Below, piece by piece: positions 6,041 to 13,733 of a DNA stretch of 15,873 nt (positions within the stretch are counted from its first letter, which is position 1; each line of letters begins with the position of its first letter). The notes under the pieces are model-generated. The model saw only the letters and a program-made list of their open reading frames with translations. It did not search any database and was not told the DNA's origin. Source of the DNA: CAIRTT01 sp046075665 (GTDB taxonomy: Bacteria; Armatimonadota; Armatimonadia; Armatimonadales; Armatimonadaceae); contig JBJTQN010000355.1 in the NCBI GenBank assembly GCA_046075665.1, positions 1 to 15,873 of the forward strand. Reading direction: 5' to 3'. The translations under genes were made by a program, and so were the position numbers.

Positions 6041-7174
6041 ATGCGTATCGCTATCATCAGCCCCTGGAACCCCTGTCCTATTGATTCAGGGAGCCGTCAG
6101 CGTGCGGACTTGATCATCCGCGGACTCTCTGAACGCCACGATGTCTTTGTCATTCACGGTCTCCAGCAGCCAACCCATGGAATCCCAGCACTTGATTACA
6201 GCCCCCGCTTTGTCTCGCAATTTCTAACCTTCCGGTGGCCGCGGGGCGAAAAACTAAGTGCTTTGCCCCGAAGGTTTTCTCTCGATGTGAGGCCAAGAGA
6301 TATTCAGCGGATGCATGCTTTCATCCCTAATCTCAGTGGACCTTTAGCAACTTATAAGCCTGATGTCATTCTGGCGCTTGAGGCAGATGGAGCATTGATT
6401 GCCGCGCATCAACCAACCGTGAACTCGTACCCAATCGTCGTCGACCAATGGGAGCCATCACGGATAATGGATGCCCGGTTGCTTACACGCCTTCGCTCGA
6501 TGTTGTTTTGGCGGGCAACCATGCGGTGTGCAAAGGACATTACCGTCGTAACCGCGGCTGAGAGAGCTGCTGCCCGTAATGTTCTTGGGGCGAAGCATAC
6601 GATCTCTATCATCGGCAATGAGGCCATTCGGGACCCTGAATACACCCGGCGCCCTATTCCACGTTCAATTCTGTTCTGCGGCAATCTGGACTACCCACCG
6701 AATCGGGATGGCATTCTCTGGTTTATTCACTCTGTTCTGCCGACAATCCAAAAGGAAATGTCAGGAGTTGAACTCGAGATTGTCGGTCGTGGGGCTCCCC
6801 TGGTCCCGAATAACCTCCCCATTGGCGTTACCCAGCACGGCTGGGTGGATGACATTTCGTCGTGTTACAGCAACGCATCTCTCGCCATCAACCCGGTTCG
6901 CAGCGGTCACGGGTCACGCGTCAAAAATCAATGCGCTGTTATCCATGGGGTGCCACTGGTGACGTTCCCGGATGGCTGCTTTACATCAACAAACCCTGGT
7001 CTACATTACATCAACGACATGACTGATTCTGAGGATGCATTTGCGGACGCTTGTCTGACATTTCTAAGGAATCCGCCCGAACTCGCGTTGCCTGCAAGTG
7101 TGACCGCAGCCGAAACTGCCCTCGTAAAGGCTATTGAAAATGCGTTGATGTCCGTCGCAGGAGCAGGCGGGTAA
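6041..7174 (+). CDS. Glycosyltransferase family 4-like, EpsH-system type
   Basis: The protein has 377 residues in a GT-B fold. The N-terminal domain starts with MRIAIISPWNPCPIDSGSRQRADLIIRGLSERHDV, the glycine/serine loop shared by sugar transferases associated with EpsH/exosortase systems. The C-terminal nucleotide-sugar domain starts at about residue 205 (SILFCGNLDYPPNRDGILWF) and continues with LEIVGRGAP, VTQHGWVDDISSCYSNASLAINP and GHGSRVKNQCAVIHGVPLV. In the last motif the glutamate expected before the helix is replaced by Q297, which is unusual. It probably transfers one sugar to the lipid-linked repeat unit at the cytoplasmic face. It is the first gene of the plus-strand locus, with GGAAG at 6021-6025 only loosely placed as a ribosome site. 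Its stop overlaps the next start in TAATG. Confidence 0.85.
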   Translation: MRIAIISPWNPCPIDSGSRQRADLIIRGLSERHDVFVIHGLQQPTHGIPALDYSPRFVSQFLTFRWPRGEKLSALPRRFSLDVRPRDIQRMHAFIPNLSGPLATYKPDVILALEADGALIAAHQPTVNSYPIVVDQWEPSRIMDARLLTRLRSMLFWRATMRCAKDITVVTAAERAAARNVLGAKHTISIIGNEAIRDPEYTRRPIPRSILFCGNLDYPPNRDGILWFIHSVLPTIQKEMSGVELEIVGRGAPLVPNNLPIGVTQHGWVDDISSCYSNASLAINPVRSGHGSRVKNQCAVIHGVPLVTFPDGCFTSTNPGLHYINDMTDSEDAFADACLTFLRNPPELALPASVTAAETALVKAIENALMSVAGAGG

Positions 7175-8643
7175 TGTCCATCGTCCCCCTTGGAAGACAG
7201 CGTGACCCGCTCGCATCCCGAATCTGGACATCCTGGTTCTTGGTTCTGATTGCTGTCGTCACAGGTCTTGCAATTGGTGTGACCGGGCTTGTTGCTTCGA
7301 GCGCAGGAACCCGCGCCATCAGCTGGCTCGGAATCGCATCTCTTGGCATCACGGCACTCTGGGTTTCTGTCCTCCGACCACAGTGGCCAACCGTTTTACT
7401 CTTGGTGATGGGCTGGATTGGTATCGGGACGCCCGGACTAACGCAGGGTGGCAGCGGCGAGATCAAGGGACTTTACATCGGTGAGGGGCTTGCGCTTCTC
7501 TCAATTATTGGGATGATCCGGCCGCTTATACGTGAACGAAGTCAACTGGGAATACCGAAAGCAATCTGGATTCCGATGGCCATCTTCATGGGCATTTCGC
7601 TCTGGTCAGTCGGACACAATGCGCTGTTTCCCGACATCAATGTTTTGGCGTACTCAACGTACAAACAGCAGCCGCTGGTGAATGTGGTTGAGCTGGCTTT
7701 GCGTCTGATGGCAATAATTGCCCTACCGATTGGCGCAATGCTAGTGCGAAAAGGGCATCGGGACCTGCTCATGAATGCGCTGTTTGCGGGCGGTATCGTG
7801 TCGCTGGCTGTCAGTCTCTCCCCACTATCCAGCTATGCGCCGGCTTTCGCGGTGTTTGGCCGCGCGATTGCCGTTGGACTTGCTGTGTATGCTGCGGCAT
7901 CGGTTCAGTATTCACCTGTCATGCGGGTCTTATCTGGATGCTTTGCACTAATGTGCCTGATCGTCAGTGGAATCGTTGGCGCGGAGTGGGTTTCGGGTTT
8001 AGTTGCGGTCACGTTGAGTGCGATTTTCGTTATGTTCCGCATGCGTCGGACACTGTTTTGGTGGATGATTGCGATTGTGGGAATTTTCATGTTTGTACGT
8101 GCGGACAGCGTGATTGACCGCATTTATCGTCCTAACTTCTATGCGGGTGGTCGGATGGAGTGGGGGACGAGGACGCTCGGAGACCGTGCCCCGGGGATGT
8201 TTGAAAACGACCGTACCCGTATGCTAATCGCGGCTGTCCGCTACGCCGAGGCATTTCCGCTAGGCGTGGGGCCGGGGAACTATCGGATGGTCAATCAGTA
8301 CTACGGGCGTAAGGATGTTTGGAATACCACGCAGTTTACAAGTGCTCATGGGACGCTAGCGCAGACACTGTCAGAGACAGGGTGGGCCGGACTCTTGTCG
8401 TTGATGACCATGATTGGCGCAATACTGCACCGCCTTTGGCAACGTTCGCGAAAAGACACGGTTGTTACTGGAATTGCTGCAGGCTGCACGGCGATTGCGC
8501 TTGCGAGTTTCCTTGGAGACTACTTGTTTCCGACGTATCACAATGGCGGTCTCGCACACTTCGGCGCCACCGTGGTCTTTTGGTTTGCGGCTGGTATAGG
8601 CCTTGGACGAGCCGAGGATTGTCAGGCTGAGGTGGATGGGTGA
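7174..8643 (+). CDS. Wzy-like polysaccharide polymerase / O-antigen ligase family protein
   Basis: The protein has 489 residues and about 11-13 membrane helices. These include a first hairpin (FLVLIAVVTGLAIGVTGLVASS) and two pairs ending near residue 320. A large outer loop (about 315-405) follows, then the last helices. The loop carries the Wzy_C signature region, ERxRMLIAAVRYAEAFPLGVGPGNYR-like at about 350-370, and SAHGTLAQTLSETGWAGLL at about 390-408. The short GxGPGNY and HGTLxQxLxExGxxG motifs are hallmarks of the O-antigen ligase/polymerase superfamily. In this setting it most likely polymerises lipid-linked repeat units in the periplasm. Ligase activity cannot be excluded. It starts inside the preceding stop (TAATG). 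Its last 65 bases are repeated downstream, and its present C-terminus (RAEDCQAEVDG) may not be the original one. Confidence 0.87.
   Translation: MSIVPLGRQRDPLASRIWTSWFLVLIAVVTGLAIGVTGLVASSAGTRAISWLGIASLGITALWVSVLRPQWPTVLLLVMGWIGIGTPGLTQGGSGEIKGLYIGEGLALLSIIGMIRPLIRERSQLGIPKAIWIPMAIFMGISLWSVGHNALFPDINVLAYSTYKQQPLVNVVELALRLMAIIALPIGAMLVRKGHRDLLMNALFAGGIVSLAVSLSPLSSYAPAFAVFGRAIAVGLAVYAAASVQYSPVMRVLSGCFALMCLIVSGIVGAEWVSGLVAVTLSAIFVMFRMRRTLFWWMIAIVGIFMFVRADSVIDRIYRPNFYAGGRMEWGTRTLGDRAPGMFENDRTRMLIAAVRYAEAFPLGVGPGNYRMVNQYYGRKDVWNTTQFTSAHGTLAQTLSETGWAGLLSLMTMIGAILHRLWQRSRKDTVVTGIAAGCTAIALASFLGDYLFPTYHNGGLAHFGATVVFWFAAGIGLGRAEDCQAEVDG
8548..8612 (+). repeat. 65-bp direct repeat, copy 1 (inside wzy-like 3' end)
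   Basis: This copy encodes GLAHFGATVVFWFAAGIGLGR plus one base pair-level extension into the next codon. It matches 8691-8755 at 63 of 65 bases (differences at 8563 G/T and 8587-equivalent T/C), with an offset of 143 bases. Weaker protein-level similarity continues (RAED versus RAEN), with synonymous changes. Confidence 0.95.
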
Positions 8644-8690
8644 TGGTTTTTTCAGAGCCATGCAGAATATCCAGACAGGTTCGAACTCTT

Positions 8691-8755
8691 GGTCTCGCAC
8701 ACTTCTGCGCCACCGTGGTCTTTTGGCTTGCGGCTGGTATAGGCCTTGGACGAGC
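8691..8755 (+). repeat. 65-bp direct repeat, copy 2 (downstream of wzy-like gene)
   Basis: Second copy of the repeat at 8548-8612. The two base differences both change amino acids (G to C, F to L) if it is read in the remnant frame. The bases just before the two copies (8539-8547 and 8682-8690) do not match, so this is not a full 143-base tandem duplication. Confidence 0.95.
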
Positions 8756-8786
8756 TGAAAATGTGCCATTGGAGCATCGCACATAA
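8691..8786 (+). pseudogene. Remnant C-terminal end of a wzy-like gene
   Basis: Read from 8691, this gives GLAHFCATVVFWLAAGIGL, then GRAENVPLEHRT and a stop. It is homologous to the end of the intact polymerase gene but in a different frame. Its TAA (8784-8786) overlaps the ATG of the next gene as TAATG, the same junction used elsewhere in this operon. It therefore looks like the original 3' end of a polymerase gene, now detached. The segment 8644-8690 between the intact stop and this copy has no start codon or ribosome site for it and shows nothing else recognisable. Confidence 0.7.
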
Positions 8787-9607
8787 TGCAAGCATCCCGC
8801 CCCGTTGTTTCTATCATCATCATCAGTCACAACACGTGTACGCTGACCCTAAAGTGCCTATCGTCGCTCAACCAGTTTGCCAACATTGAGGCGATTGTTG
8901 TCGATACTGGCTCTGAAGATGGCACAGCAGAGTCCCTTTCAACGTATGACACGATGCTTATTAGGGAACCTTCAACCACCGGCTATGCCGCCGCCGCACA
9001 TCTAGGTGTTGCCCGTGCATCCGGAGAAACCCTCATCATTTGCAATGCCGATACGGAGTTTCACCCCGGGAGTATTGAGCGCCTGGAAACGGCATTGAAC
9101 GATGGCAGAGTCGGGATTGCCGCTCCGCGCCTGTTGAATATGGATGGCTCTCTTCAGCATAGCTGGGCACGTTTTCCGAGCTTCGGGAGTGAGTGGTCCG
9201 GGAGTTTGGATCGCAGTGAAGTCAGCCATGCTGAAACCGGGACACACGTTGTCAGCTGGGTTGGAGGTGCGTGTATTGCACTAAAGCGCGCTACATGGGA
9301 TGCATTAAACGGCTACAATCCAGACATTATGTTTTATGGCGAGGATACAGACTTGTGTTGGCGTGCCAACAAGGCAGGGCTGAGGACAGTCCTGGTTTCT
9401 GATGCCATCATCACACACCACGGTGGACAGTCTTCACCTGCGCGCACTCTTCTTTGGCTACGTCAGCATTTACTTCGCGCTAGGCTGCGCGACCTCCGCA
9501 TGGCCCATGGCCCGCTGGTCGCCATCCCGGCCCAGTGCATCGCAATCGCGCGCTACGCCGTCTGGCTTATGAAAGGCTTTGGAACTCCTGGTGCGCATCG
9601 TTCTTGA
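8786..9607 (+). CDS. Glycosyltransferase family 2, rhamnosyltransferase-like
   Basis: The protein has 273 residues in a single GT-A domain with a C-terminal amphipathic tail. Motifs are: VVSIIIISHNT on the first strand, D40 in VVDTGSEDGT binding the nucleotide, the metal-binding motif N87-A88-D89 in CNADTEF, VGIAAPRLLNMDGSLQ, WVGGACIALKR, and a catalytic-base region E186-D187 in FYGEDTDLCWRANKAG. This order is typical of WbbL-type rhamnosyltransferases, although the sugar cannot be deduced from sequence alone. The C-terminal part (about 218-265) is basic and hydrophobic and may sit on the membrane. Its start overlaps the stop of the polymerase remnant, and its end overlaps the next glycosyltransferase by 17 bases. 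Confidence 0.88.
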   Translation: MQASRPVVSIIIISHNTCTLTLKCLSSLNQFANIEAIVVDTGSEDGTAESLSTYDTMLIREPSTTGYAAAAHLGVARASGETLIICNADTEFHPGSIERLETALNDGRVGIAAPRLLNMDGSLQHSWARFPSFGSEWSGSLDRSEVSHAETGTHVVSWVGGACIALKRATWDALNGYNPDIMFYGEDTDLCWRANKAGLRTVLVSDAIITHHGGQSSPARTLLWLRQHLLRARLRDLRMAHGPLVAIPAQCIAIARYAVWLMKGFGTPGAHRS

Positions 9608-10691
9608 TGCCCGTGCACTGACCCACCCCGGCAATGGTGGGTACAAATCACACACAGTCACCATCTTGGATGGCTTGCAGAAAATCGCCCACACCCATGA
9701 CATTACTGTCTTGGTTGACCGAAAACCCAGTCGGGAAACAGCAGAGGCTTTTCTTGGGGATGCAACCATAATCGATGTCGGGGCAAGGCGCCTCGTCGCC
9801 GACTTCTCTCGCATCCCACAGGCTGTCCGCAGCATCCGACCGGATGTCTTCATCGGCATTACAAACTACATCCCACCGATCACCACCACACCCGTCATCG
9901 CACACATGCTTGACACCCTCCTGCTCGTTCCCGCGCCGTGGAAGCAAGCCCGACGGCCGCGACAAGTGGGCCTCGATAGCTACTTTGCCCGAATGCAGAG
10001 CTGGACGGCACGTCGGGCACGTCGGGTTGTAACACTGACCCGTCATAGTGCGATGCAAATCGAGGCGCTGTTTCCAAACCTCACCGGGCGAATCGACATC
10101 ATCGGCTCAGCCCCGGTGCTCCCGAAGCCAATGGCCGTCACACGCATCCCACACCGTATCCTAGCCCTCGGGCAGCGGGACCCGCGTAAAAACCTCGATT
10201 GTGTGATGCAGGCATGGGCGGAGCTCCTGCGGGAACATGACCCAAATGCACCCGAACCCGAGCTCGCGCTGGTGACGCCAAAGACCAACTGGATGTATTG
10301 GAGGGCAGCGGCCGCCTCTTATCGGGTCCCGGAACCAGTCTTGATCGATGCCTCATCTACCCAGGAGCTCGCTAATGCATACGCGCAAGCAGGTGTCTTT
10401 GTGTTTCCAAGTCGTGCGGAAGGATTTGGGTTGCCTCCACTCGAAGCGATGACCTGTGGGACACCTGTCATTTGCTCGCGGACGGGTGCAACGGGAGAGG
10501 TGATAGGCGATTCCGCCATCTCGATCGACCCAGACCGGCCACTACAGCTGGTCGAAGGTATTCGCAAAGTAATGAATGAGCCATGGTTCACGGCTGAGCT
10601 AATTGAGCGCGGTTTTCAACGTGCACAAGGATACACATCGACCAGCGTGGCACGACGCCTCCTTGACACCATCGATGGGCTGGCCGAATGA
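9591..10691 (+). CDS. Glycosyltransferase family 4 with complete EX7E motif
   Basis: The protein has 366 residues when started at GTG 9591 (MRIVLDARALTHPGNGGY). An in-frame TTG at 9579 is possible but less usual. The N-terminal domain runs to about residue 180. The C-terminal domain starts with ILALGQRDPRKNLDCVMQAW and ends with the donor-binding loop FVFPSRAEGFGLPPLEAMTCGTPVICSRTGATGEVIGD, in which E277 and E285 form the EX7E pair of retaining GT4 enzymes. This is the most canonical GT4 of the four here, and it resembles mannosyltransferases. The sugar is not assigned. It overlaps the previous gene by 17 bases and the next by ATGA, so translation is probably coupled. Confidence 0.87.
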   Translation: MRIVLDARALTHPGNGGYKSHTVTILDGLQKIAHTHDITVLVDRKPSRETAEAFLGDATIIDVGARRLVADFSRIPQAVRSIRPDVFIGITNYIPPITTTPVIAHMLDTLLLVPAPWKQARRPRQVGLDSYFARMQSWTARRARRVVTLTRHSAMQIEALFPNLTGRIDIIGSAPVLPKPMAVTRIPHRILALGQRDPRKNLDCVMQAWAELLREHDPNAPEPELALVTPKTNWMYWRAAAASYRVPEPVLIDASSTQELANAYAQAGVFVFPSRAEGFGLPPLEAMTCGTPVICSRTGATGEVIGDSAISIDPDRPLQLVEGIRKVMNEPWFTAELIERGFQRAQGYTSTSVARRLLDTIDGLAE

Positions 10692-11917
10692 GAGTCGCAT
10701 TCTTGGCCCACCTGCCTCCGTGGCCAGCGACATCCGGGGGGCAACAAAAGTCCATTCAGACACTGGAAGCGCTGTGCGCAGTAGCCGATGTTGACGTTTA
10801 CGCACTTGCCCGATCAGATGCCGACGAACGTGAATTAAGGGGGCCTGTTCCACCGTGGTTCAAGGGCAAGCTCAAGGTGTTTCGTATTGGACGGGGTCCC
10901 GCCCAGGATGTCATCGCGTGGCTTCGCAGCCGCTTTCTCCTAACACCATGGTTTGTTGAGCGTGACCGCAACCCGGCGCTCGGTGCAGCTGTACGGGATA
11001 CGCACGCACAAGCGCCTTACGACTTGCTCTGGGTCGACCATTTGCAAATGTGGGGAAGTGCAGCACTGGATGGCGTCCCGGCGGTACTGGATGCCCATAA
11101 CATCGAGCAGGACTTATTACTACAGCGCTCGCAGGCTGGGGATGGCTTTGCGGTGTTTGCTCGGACGGATATGGAAAGGGTAAGGCGCTTTGAGAGCCGA
11201 GTCTTTTCGATTGCTGATCACGTCTGTGTGATTGGAACTGCAGATGCCGCACGTGTTCGTGAGCTTGCGCCTTTGGCAACGAAGCGCACCAGCCTGCTGC
11301 CTCCCGCGGTGCCAGTGAAGCGTAGTGATGCACGCATTGACATCACGAAACAACCTACCCTCGGTTTTCTCGGAAGTATGCGCTGGTTGGCGAACCGGGA
11401 TGGCATGGAGCACTTCCTCAGAGAAACCTGGCCCATCCTTGCGCGTGAGATTCCAACGCTTCGTCTCGTGTGTGCCGGACGCGATACCGACACTTTTTGC
11501 AGCGCGTTCACCCGTGAGCACCCGGAGTATACAGAGCGGGTTACAGGGCTGGGTTCTATTCCAGACCTCCGGGAGTTCTGGGACCGAACCCATATTGGTA
11601 TCGCACCGCTTCGCTGGGGCGGCGGAGTCAAGATCAAGCTAATTGAGAGCTGGGGGGCTGGCAAACCGACTCTCGGTACGCCTGTTGCGACGGTGGATAT
11701 TCCGCAGGATGCACGCTTCCACACGTACGCGACCAGCCCAGATGAGTGGTGTGCTGCTATTCGGCAATTAATTGCCACAGGTGATGCTTACGCAGTCGCA
11801 ACATCGCAAGCGTTGACATTTGCCGACGACAACCACACCGTCGCAGTCTTACAACGGGAAGTGGCAGCCATCCTTCGGAGTGTCGTCAAGTCCACATCGA
11901 CCGAGGGGCCGCATTGA
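10688..11917 (+). CDS. Glycosyltransferase family 4-like, EpsH/PEP-CTERM-system type
   Basis: The protein has 409 residues in a GT-B fold. The start MRVAFLAHLPPWPATSGGQQKSIQTLEAL, the middle VPAVLDAHNIEQDLLLQRSQ and the C-terminal PTLGFLGSMRWLANRDGMEHFLRE resemble the sugar transferases found beside EpsH/exosortase genes. The donor loop reads APLRWGGGVKIKLIESWGAGKPTLGTPVA. E320 corresponds to the second glutamate of EX7E; the first position is not acidic, which is common in this subgroup. It is about 30 residues longer than the 6041 protein. The ATG overlaps the previous stop as ATGA, and its TGA overlaps the TTG start of the next gene. Confidence 0.87.
   Translation: MRVAFLAHLPPWPATSGGQQKSIQTLEALCAVADVDVYALARSDADERELRGPVPPWFKGKLKVFRIGRGPAQDVIAWLRSRFLLTPWFVERDRNPALGAAVRDTHAQAPYDLLWVDHLQMWGSAALDGVPAVLDAHNIEQDLLLQRSQAGDGFAVFARTDMERVRRFESRVFSIADHVCVIGTADAARVRELAPLATKRTSLLPPAVPVKRSDARIDITKQPTLGFLGSMRWLANRDGMEHFLRETWPILAREIPTLRLVCAGRDTDTFCSAFTREHPEYTERVTGLGSIPDLREFWDRTHIGIAPLRWGGGVKIKLIESWGAGKPTLGTPVATVDIPQDARFHTYATSPDEWCAAIRQLIATGDAYAVATSQALTFADDNHTVAVLQREVAAILRSVVKSTSTEGPH
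11903..11908 (+). promoter_or_regulatory. Shine-Dalgarno site supporting the TTG start at 11914
   Basis: GAGGGG lies 5 bases before TTG 11914 and inside the 3' end of the preceding gene. It favours this rare start, which overlaps the upstream TGA as TTGA, over any internal start. Confidence 0.6.
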
Positions 11918-13089
11918 CGATTTGCGCGGTGTTTCCATACAACCCCTGTCTCCTCAGGCCCAGGTCACTCCACGCAATAAAAGCGATGCTGACCGCGGGG
12001 TACACAGTCAACGTCGTGTATGTTGCCGAACGGTTTGGTGTGGACTTTGCTGAATCCGATTTAGCCACCCGGTGCGGCGACGTGCGAAGAGTCCCATTTG
12101 CCGGGGCGGTGCCGACATTCTTTCGGTGGCTTGGCGGGATGTCAGTGAGTAAGGCATGGTGTGGGTCGGCGATGGCAAAATCAGCGATTCGTGACCTCGC
12201 ATCGGGTGCTGATGTTGTTTGGGTGGAGCATTTACGAGGTGTTGGGATGCTGCCAACTGGCATTAGGTGCCCGATCATCTGGGATGCGGTGGATGCTCTG
12301 GGAACGCTTTTCGATGGCCGGGCGGAGCTGGTTCGGAACCCGGCTAAGGCGTTTGTATTCCGGTGTGAGGCAAGGCGGACTGAGCGTGAGGAGGCTGCAT
12401 TCTTATCACGTTGTGCTGCAACACTTGCTGTCACCAATCGCGAGGCCAGATTGATTGGACCAGATGTCATCACGATTCCAAATGGCGTCGATGTTGACTA
12501 CTTCCAACCATCCAGTAACACCGTGACGGCCACCGGACCACTCCACATCTCGATGGTCGGTCGCTGGAATTACCTGCCGAACGCCGATGGTTGTGCACGG
12601 TTTTTATTGGATGTCTGGCCGGAAGTCAGCCGTGCATTTCCGGATGCAATTTGCACCGTGATTGGACCCGGCAGTGAGCGGGGCTCGCTTGTCGCCGATG
12701 CCATCTCACGCTCTCAGTCCGCTGGAACCATCGTCGTGACAGGACCGGTCCCGGATGTCCGACCGTACATCCACCAGAGTATTCTCACCGTCTGCCCTGC
12801 GATGCTGGCTGCAGGGATGCAAAATAAAATCCTCGAGTCACTCGCGTGTGGTGTCCCGGTCGTCTGCACTGCCATCGCCGCCGAAGGCACACTTCCGGGA
12901 GGAATGACCGGTCTCGTACAGTCATCGTTCCCGGATCAGATGGTCATCGAAATCACCAAACTGCTGTCCAATCCGGTTGCCGCACGTACGCTCGGTCTGC
13001 AAGGACGGGATGCGCTTGCAGAAACAATGAGCTGGAATCCGAGCTATGCGAAAATCGCAGCGCTTTTGGAACGGGTCTTGCAGAGCTAA
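11914..13089 (+). CDS. Glycosyltransferase family 4-like, TTG start
   Basis: The protein has 391 residues. It opens with M/LTICAVFPYNPCLLRPRSLHAIKAML, has a mid-segment CPIIWDAVDALGTLFDGRAELVRNPAKAFVFRCEARRTEREEAAF and then NREARLIGPDVITIPNGVDVDYFQP, a classic GT4 linker. The C-terminal domain includes HISMVGRWNYLPNADGCARFLLDVWPEV, CTVIGPGSE, VVTGPVPDVRPYIHQSILTVCP and GMQNKILESLACGVPVVCT. E308 is the second EX7E glutamate. The profile again matches the EpsH-associated sugar transferase subgroup, so this locus carries three such paralogues (6041, 10688, 11914). The TTG start is chosen from the Shine-Dalgarno site and the one-base-step overlap. Its stop forms TAATG with the next gene. Confidence 0.87.
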   Translation: MTICAVFPYNPCLLRPRSLHAIKAMLTAGYTVNVVYVAERFGVDFAESDLATRCGDVRRVPFAGAVPTFFRWLGGMSVSKAWCGSAMAKSAIRDLASGADVVWVEHLRGVGMLPTGIRCPIIWDAVDALGTLFDGRAELVRNPAKAFVFRCEARRTEREEAAFLSRCAATLAVTNREARLIGPDVITIPNGVDVDYFQPSSNTVTATGPLHISMVGRWNYLPNADGCARFLLDVWPEVSRAFPDAICTVIGPGSERGSLVADAISRSQSAGTIVVTGPVPDVRPYIHQSILTVCPAMLAAGMQNKILESLACGVPVVCTAIAAEGTLPGGMTGLVQSSFPDQMVIEITKLLSNPVAARTLGLQGRDALAETMSWNPSYAKIAALLERVLQS

Positions 13090-13733
13090 TGCCTGTGGGC
13101 ACCAAATATCTGACGAGTCCCTTGAAGCGCGCCTTGGATTTACTAGGTGCGCTGCTTGGTCTAGTTATCCTAATACCACTTATCATCATTTGTTATCTCT
13201 TAGTAGCAGTTATTGATGGTTTTCCTGTCATTCATAGACGTACCGTTTTGTCACGGTGTCAGACCTGTGGTGATGTACCAACATTGCCGACATTTAAGGC
13301 GTATAAACTCCGCACTATGAGACTCATATCAACTACTAATTCCCAGCACGGGGATGACTATTCCACCCAGCTATTCCAAAGTGGCAAAGTTGACCGTGAT
13401 CCACGTATCACGCCACTAGGTCGGGTTTTGCGCCGCTGGTCACTCGATGAGCTGCCTCAGCTCATCAATGTGCTGAGCGGTCAGATGAGCTTGATTGGGC
13501 CACGAATGATGACCGCTGAGGAATCCGGAGTTTATGGGGATGACCTTGCTGCGATCCTGATGGCCCGGCCCGGCCTCACAGGCTGGTGGCAAGTCAACGC
13601 CCGCGGGGATGGTAATCCGGGAAACCGGCGTCTCTACGATACACAGTATATTCAGGATGCCAGTTTGGCCTTTGACGCACGAGTTCTTCTGATGACGGTG
13701 TGGGCTGTCATCGGTGGGCGGGGAGCCAAATAA
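13089..13733 (+). CDS. Monotopic phosphoglycosyl transferase (initiating sugar transferase)
   Basis: The protein has 214 residues and belongs to the bacterial sugar transferase family, of which PglC is the small-form model. It transfers a sugar-1-phosphate from a UDP-sugar to undecaprenyl phosphate, starting each repeat unit at the inner membrane. Visible are SPLKRALDLLGALLGL with the following re-entrant hydrophobic helix (about 15-40), FKAYKLRTM (69-77), DPRITPLGRVLRRWSLDELPQLINVLSGQMSLIGPRMM with the catalytic D120-E121 pair, and the C-terminal ARPGLTGWWQVNARG. Unusual is RCQTCGD (C57, C60) in the loop that normally holds a short VGxxG segment. The open frame extends upstream to 12846, but the TAATG overlap at 13089 fits the operon. 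The first third uses many TTA, CTA, ATA and AGA codons, unlike its neighbours. Confidence 0.9.
   Translation: MPVGTKYLTSPLKRALDLLGALLGLVILIPLIIICYLLVAVIDGFPVIHRRTVLSRCQTCGDVPTLPTFKAYKLRTMRLISTTNSQHGDDYSTQLFQSGKVDRDPRITPLGRVLRRWSLDELPQLINVLSGQMSLIGPRMMTAEESGVYGDDLAAILMARPGLTGWWQVNARGDGNPGNRRLYDTQYIQDASLAFDARVLLMTVWAVIGGRGAK

Noticed and set aside
5950..6057. N-terminal extension of the single-pass membrane protein to 6057
   Set aside because: It would cover the divergent promoter region and overlap the opposite gene; ATG 5949 has a ribosome site and a normal N-terminus.
8644..8660. T-run after the polymerase stop as a terminator
   Set aside because: No G+C-rich stem precedes the TTTTTT, and the operon appears to continue.
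8371..8823. Minus-strand open frames of 150 and 121 codons across the wzy 3' end and the repeat
   Set aside because: They lie opposite the conserved polymerase and GT2 genes, have no domain signature, and owe their internal repetition to the 65-bp duplication.
12846..13088. Upstream extension of the phosphoglycosyl transferase frame
   Set aside because: It lies within the preceding GT4 gene and encodes no family sequence; TAATG at 13089 gives the expected start.
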